A stretch of 64,000 nt of DNA from Amia ocellicauda (taxonomy: Eukaryota; Chordata; Actinopteri; Amiiformes; Amiidae), in assembly GCF_036373705.1 (NCBI RefSeq), contig NC_089853.1, positions 1,900,001-1,964,000 of the forward strand. Direction: 5' to 3'. The notes beneath the pieces are model-generated. The model searched no databases. It had not been told where the DNA came from and worked only from the letters and a program-made list of their open reading frames with translations. Made by a program: the position numbers and the translations under genes. Positions 59,233 to 64,000 of the stretch are shown in pieces (positions within the stretch are counted from its first letter, which is position 1; each line of letters starts with the position of its first letter).

Positions 59233-60900
59233 TCAGATTGTGACGCCTCTTTGTGTGAAGAAGTGTCTCCTGTTTTCTGTTTTGAATGCCTTGAAGCCCA
59301 ATTTCCATTTGTGTCCCCGGGTGCGTGTGTCCCTGCTGATCTGGAAAAGCTCCTCTGGTTTGATGTGGTCGATGCCCTTCATGATTTTGAAGACTTGGAT
59401 CAAGTCCCCATGTAGTCTCCTCTGTTCCAGGGTGAAAAGGTTGACATCCCTCAGTCTCTCCGAGTAGGACATTCCCTTCAGACCTGGAATAAGTCTGGTT
59501 GCTCTCCTCTGAACTGCCTCTAGAGCAGCGATATCTTTCTTGAAGTGTGGAGCCCAGAACTGTCCACAGTATCCAGATGAGCTCTAACTAGTGCATTGTA
59601 CAGTCTGAACATCACTGCCCTTGTTCTCAATTCTACACTTTTGACAATATACCCTAGCATCGTGTTTGCCTTTTTTATTGCTTCCCCACACTGTTTGGAT
59701 GGAGAAAGTGAGGAGTCCACATAGACTCCTGGGTCTTTCTCATGCGTTACTTCATCTAGTTCTATTCCTCCCATAGTGTAATTATAGTGGACATTTTTGT
59801 TACCTGCATGTATTACCTTGCACTTGTCCACATTGAATTTCATCTGCCAGATGTCAGCCCACAGGTGAATATTATCTAAGTCCCTTTGAATAGCCTGTGC
59901 TGCCAAGATTGTATCTGCTGAGCCACCTATTTTAGTATCATCTGCAAATTTGACAAGTTTGCTAACTATCCCATAGTCCAGATCATTAATATATATTCAA
60001 AAAAGCAAAGGCCCTAGTACTGATCCCTGTGGAACTCCACTAACAACCTCACTCCAGTTAGAAGCGACTCCTCTAATCAACACCCTCTGTTTCCTGTACA
60101 TCAACCAGTTCATAATCCATCTACTTACATTACCCTGAATGCCTACAGCTTCCAATTTGAGGATTAGTCTTTGGTGTGGAACCTTATCAAAAGCTTTTTG
60201 GAAATCTAAGTATATCATATCATCTGCTTTCACATGATCTACAGCTGCAGTTGCGTGTTCAAAACATTTGAATAAATCAGTAAGACATGCTCTGCCTCGT
60301 CTAAACCCATGTTGACTATCTCCAAGAATATGATTTTCATTAAGATGCTCCTCGATTTTCTAATAATTTTCTCCAACATTTTACAGGTGATGCAGGTGAG
60401 ACTGAGAGTCTGTAATTTCCTGACTCAGTTTTGTCCTCTTTCTTGTGGATTGGTTTGACATTTGCTGTCTTCCAGTCAGTTGGCACATCCCCTGTTCTAA
60501 GTGTCATTTGGAATATTTGAGTTAGCGGCCTATAAATCATTTCCCTCATTTCTTTAAGTACTGTTGGAAATATCCCATCTGGCCCAGGTGATTTGATTGT
60601 TTTTAATTCTGCTAGTCCCTTTAGTACCTTTGACTGGACTGATTGTTAACCTGTTTTTCTTTTGTAAAAACCTCTGTGAAATACTCATTTAGAACATTTG
60701 CCACTACTTCGTTCGTTTTCCAAAATACTTCAATGTTTGCCCTTTATTTGTTTCACTTCCTCCTTTATTGACCGCTTGCTGTTGTAATATTGAAAAAAGC
60801 TCTTTGCATTAGTTTTAGCTCCAAGAGCTATGTTTCTTTCTATTTCCCTCTTTGCTTTCCTGATCCCTTTCTTAAGATCTCTTTGCAGCTCAACATATTC
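59233..60900 (-). pseudogene. LINE reverse transcriptase (broken)
   Basis: From high to low coordinates: YVELQRDLKKG-like start, IKSPGPDG region in a shifted frame, DVPTDWKTANVKPIHKKEDK, a frame with DFQKAFDKVPHQRL and GVPQGSVLGPLLF, then a TGA where a Leu codon is expected, then the FADDTK catalytic box and the KFNVDKCKVIHAGNKN and HEKDPGVYVDSS segments. Motif order is that of CR1/L2-type RT. Confidence 0.85.
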
Positions 60901-60910
60901 TTTGTATTTT

Positions 60911-62310
60911 TGTCACAAATGGTGTCAAGGGATCTGTGTATCTCTTTATTTCACTTATGCACTTGTATTATTCCTTATTGTTCTTTGTTTTCTTTCCTTA
61001 TTATTTCACTAAATGTTTTATTATCACTAATTGATTATTGATTTGTTGGATTGTTTTCACTTTATTTTCACATGTGTTTGAGTATATGAGCCACTGACAG
61101 CTAAAGTGCCCCACCCTTCACTCACAGCCACCTCACCTGCTTGCACTCAGCAGACAACCTGAATAGAGCTGCCCTGATCGGAGGAAAAGGGCAGAGGGCA
61201 GCGGAAAGACAGAAAGAGACAGCAGTTCAGAGCACCAGGACAGGTAGCAGCAGAAGCGGCACCAGTACCAGTACCCGTAACTGGAGGACTATAGGGAAGG
61301 CAGTTTGCTCGGCTGTGGAGTGCAGATATAACGGCTGTGAGGTTACCAGCCAGTGGAAGTTTAGCTTCTGGGGATGCTAAGGGTCCTTGCGGGAACGCCG
61401 GTTGGAGGAACTTTCGCTGTTGGGCTCTGTTCTCCTGGTGCTGTCAGAGGAAATAAGCAAGTGACTGAACTTGAATTGACGGAGAACAATTGAGCAGACA
61501 TTGAACTTCAGACTCGAGTCCATATTTGGATTTACCTTCTAGGGCTGGGAACAAGGTCCTTTGACAGTTGGACGGCATCCCAGAATCTGGATCAGGCAGC
61601 AGGGAGGGAGAGAGTAGCACAGTAAAGGGTAAGAAAGGAATGTAAAATATCTACTATCTTCATGTGCGTGTGTGTAGCACTTACCTGAGCATGAGCGCAT
61701 CCTCTCTCTGAACCCACTTATCCTTTCTCTCTTCCCATCCTCTGGTTTGATTACTGGCTGCACTGACGAGCGGGTCCGATTGGGGAGGAGTGCTGCAGGG
61801 AAGGACCTACATCCCTAGCCCGGACGGAAACCTTTCTTTCAGGCCAACTCGGGACTTGAATTATTGCCACTGGATGGAATCGGGACTATTTATTTTTCGT
61901 TTTCTATTATTGCTGATTTTATATTCTTTGCTGCTGTTTTTTATGGTTTTAGGGCTTAGTTTTAGAATTTTAGTATAGGAGTTTAGTATAGTTATTTTTG
62001 TAGTTTTTAGCTTTTGTATTGTTTTAGTATTTTATTGCCCAGATAATTTTAACTATTTTAGACTGAGCCCTGGGGAATAGCAGACTTCGTGCCCTGCTAG
62101 TTGCCCCTTCCCCCTCCTTGTACTGATCGTGTCGTGAATAATTTGCTGTAACTAAATAATAAATATTTAATAAATAATAAATATCCAATAAATATTTTTC
62201 TTATTGACTTCTTGAAGTCTGTGGTGCATGTACCGAGATCTCGAACCTGGGTGGTGGCAAGTCCATGTAGTGGAACTAGGTTTGGGTTCAGTGTTCACTA
62301 CCACCAATGA
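60911..62310. mobile_element. 1.4-kb insertion in the LINE with a 6-bp target duplication
   Basis: TATTTT flanks both sides (60905-60910 and 62311-62316), and the LINE reads on across the gap. The ends TGTCACAAATGGTG and CACCAATGA are imperfectly complementary. No coding frame is recognised. AATAAATATT repeats at 62157-62196 and a C/G-rich middle suggest a solo LTR, but the right end is GA and not CA. Confidence 0.6.
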
Positions 62311-62670
62311 TATTTTGTTTTGTCTCAATCCCTTTTGTATGCGCTATACAACATTTTCTCTCTTGATATTTTTTTGCATACCTCTATTAAACCATGTTGG
62401 CCCATGTTTTTTGGTCCTCAATTTGCTAAGCTTTGGTACAAATTTCACATGAGCCTCAAGTAAAATATACCCATCCATTTTCAACTGAATTTGTATCCAG
62501 TGTGCTCCAGTCTACCTCTTCTAAGTGCCGCCTCATACCTTCAAGGTTTGCTTTTCTAAAATTGTAGTCCTTGTTTTTTGAATGCCTCAAAGCTAACCAT
62601 ATTGTGATCACAGTTTGCCATTGGTTCTCTAACTAGTGTCCCTCTGACTCTATCTGGTCATTTGAAAACA

Positions 62671-63360
62671 TCAAGTCAATGCATGCTCTCTCCCGGTTGG
62701 TTCCCCGACAAATTGAGTTAGAAATCGGTTATTTACCATCTCAACCATTTCTATTTCTGCTTCTGTATTCCTGACTGGTCTTTCCCAGTCTATGTTTGGG
62801 AAATTGAAATTCCCCATTATAAGAGCCACATCCTTGCTACATGCAGTCCTGATTACACTGTACAATGCAACATCTTGATGAATATCTGAGTTGGGTGGTC
62901 TGTAACACACTCCTACCACTAATCCTCCAGATCTCTTGTTCAAAAGTTTCACCCACAAAGATTCTGTTCCATTACTGGGATCTAATTTGAGTTCTACTGC
63001 CTCAATGTAATTTTTCACATAATGCTACCTCACCACCTCTTCGATTTTGCCCGTCTCTCCTAAACTGTGTGTATCCTTTCAACTTGTATTCATCCCCATC
63101 ATTTTCTGTAAGCCATGTTTCCGTCACTCCTAGAACATCATAGTCACACACCAGAACTGTGGCTTCTAGGTCTAACATCTTGTTCTTTATACTCCTGGCA
63201 TTGAGGTACAAACATTTCAGGACTTTCCTACTAGCAGTTTCCCTTTTTTTTCTTTCTTTAGTGGAACATCTCCCATTGTCAGAGCTCCCTGTCCCCCTGG
63301 TCCCTAGTTTAAAAGATTCTCAATTACTCTGCACATACACTCTCCCAATGCATTAGCCCC
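62671..63360 (-). pseudogene. LINE AP-endonuclease (broken)
   Basis: The frame 63211-63002 starts YLNARSIKNKMLDLEATVLV and has VLGVTETWLTENDGDEYKLK; the frame 63018-62671 has VGVCYRPPNSDIHQD and LIMGNFNFPNIDWERP. A one-base shift near 63010 separates them. It corresponds to 36419-36970. Confidence 0.85.
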
Positions 63361-64000
63361 CCTTCTGTTTAGATGCAGACCGTCCAGTTTGTACAAGTCA
63401 CATCTATCCCAGAAGAAAGACCAATGCTCCATAAACCTAAACCCCTCTTCCCTACACCAAGATTTCAACCACGTGTTACACTTTCTAATCTCTGCCTGTC
63501 TCCCTGCCCATGCACGTGGTACCAGAAGTATATCAGAGAAAACCCGTCTACTAGTTGAGGGAGATCTGCAACCTGAGCACCAGGCAGGCAAGATACCATG
63601 CGGGTCTCCTTATCACTAGAACACATTGTGTGATCTACGCCTCTAAGAATTGAGTCTCCTACTATAACTACCTCCCTGTTCTGGGGGGAGTGGGCACCAT
63701 GGTGCTCTGGTGCTCAACTGCCCCTCCATCACCCTCTGAGCTGTCACTGTCCAACTAGGTGTCCAGCAGTTGGAACCTGTTGGGCATTTCTAGCTCTTGA
63801 GATGTCTCTAGGGGTTGTGCGCACCCTTTTCTGCGGTTATGACCTACTGTAAACCAGCAGTTCTCTATGCTGTCCTGCTCTGAGGTCTCAACTCTCCTAG
63901 GTTTTGGCTGCACACCATCTCTATTATGGGCTGATTGACTAATTCTTCTATATCCCTAATATAGTGCAGATCAACAAGCTGGGCCTCACGAACCTTGATC

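Larger units (their letters stand above)
59084..64000 (-). mobile_element. CR1-like LINE, interrupted and cut by the window end
   Basis: Minus strand. The 3' tail is at 59084-59150, the RT at about 59233-60900, a 1.4-kb insertion at 60911-62310, the endonuclease and upstream part at 62311-63650, and 5' sequence to the end of the window. The last 350 bases encode a frame beginning VREAQLVDLHYIRDIEELV with stops, probably ORF1 or a 5' region. The 3' end joins the Gypsy integrase. Confidence 0.85.

Noticed and set aside
1..64000. tRNA or rRNA genes
   Set aside because: No cloverleaf with A and B boxes or rRNA core sequence was recognised by eye; a covariance-model scan would be needed to exclude small ones.

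Overview
The window is vertebrate nuclear DNA, most likely from a ray-finned fish. It holds spliced genes with GT/AG introns, microsatellites, and a dense mix of Tc1-like, DIRS, Ty3/Gypsy and CR1-like elements typical of fish genomes. The element mix would fit a non-teleost such as gar, bowfin or sturgeon, but I cannot fix the species from sequence alone.

The host content is one tandem gene family, all on the minus strand. Three complete 13-exon genes encode secreted or type I membrane glycoproteins with a C-terminal zona pellucida (ZP) domain: gene A (11518-5489, 830 aa), gene B (31934-26533, 705 aa) and gene C (51269-43903, 831 aa). I read splice sites and phases for every exon, and all three give open frames from signal peptide to stop. 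Each has a signal peptide, a Cys-rich N-terminal region, a linker of very variable length (Trp/Ser/Thr/Pro-rich in A, Thr-rich in C, almost absent in B), a central region, a ZP module, a furin-like site, a transmembrane helix and a short tail. A gutted fourth copy lies between A and B (three 3' exons at 13065-13814, with a matching 5' flank at 17981-18142). A lone decayed ZP-C exon lies at 54615-54970. The array therefore once held at least five members.

The 3' third of gene A and its downstream flank (about 4367-7155) is nearly identical to that of gene C (37436-37556 plus 43019-45569). Between 4871 and 7155 the offset is a constant 38,414 bases and I see about six mismatches. Identity ends abruptly inside exon 10, which points to recent gene conversion or unequal exchange.

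Region by region: 1-3770 is a decayed antisense Gypsy chromovirus behind a LINE tail. 3786-4350 is a 40-bp minisatellite. 4367-11580 is gene A. 13065-18142 is the gutted gene, filled with Tc1-like, LINE and LTR-like pieces. 19510-25240 is DIRS sequence. 26533-31934 is gene B. 33290-35640 is a rearranged DIRS. 36090-37265 is a LINE. 37557-43018 is a DIRS-like element that split the 3' flank of gene C and itself holds a 1.8-kb LTR-like insertion. 43903-51330 is gene C with a Tc1-like element in intron 4. 55028-59105 is a second Gypsy copy. 59084-64000 is a LINE on the minus strand, running off the window and interrupted by a 1.4-kb insertion. All transposable-element genes show stops, frameshifts or deletions.
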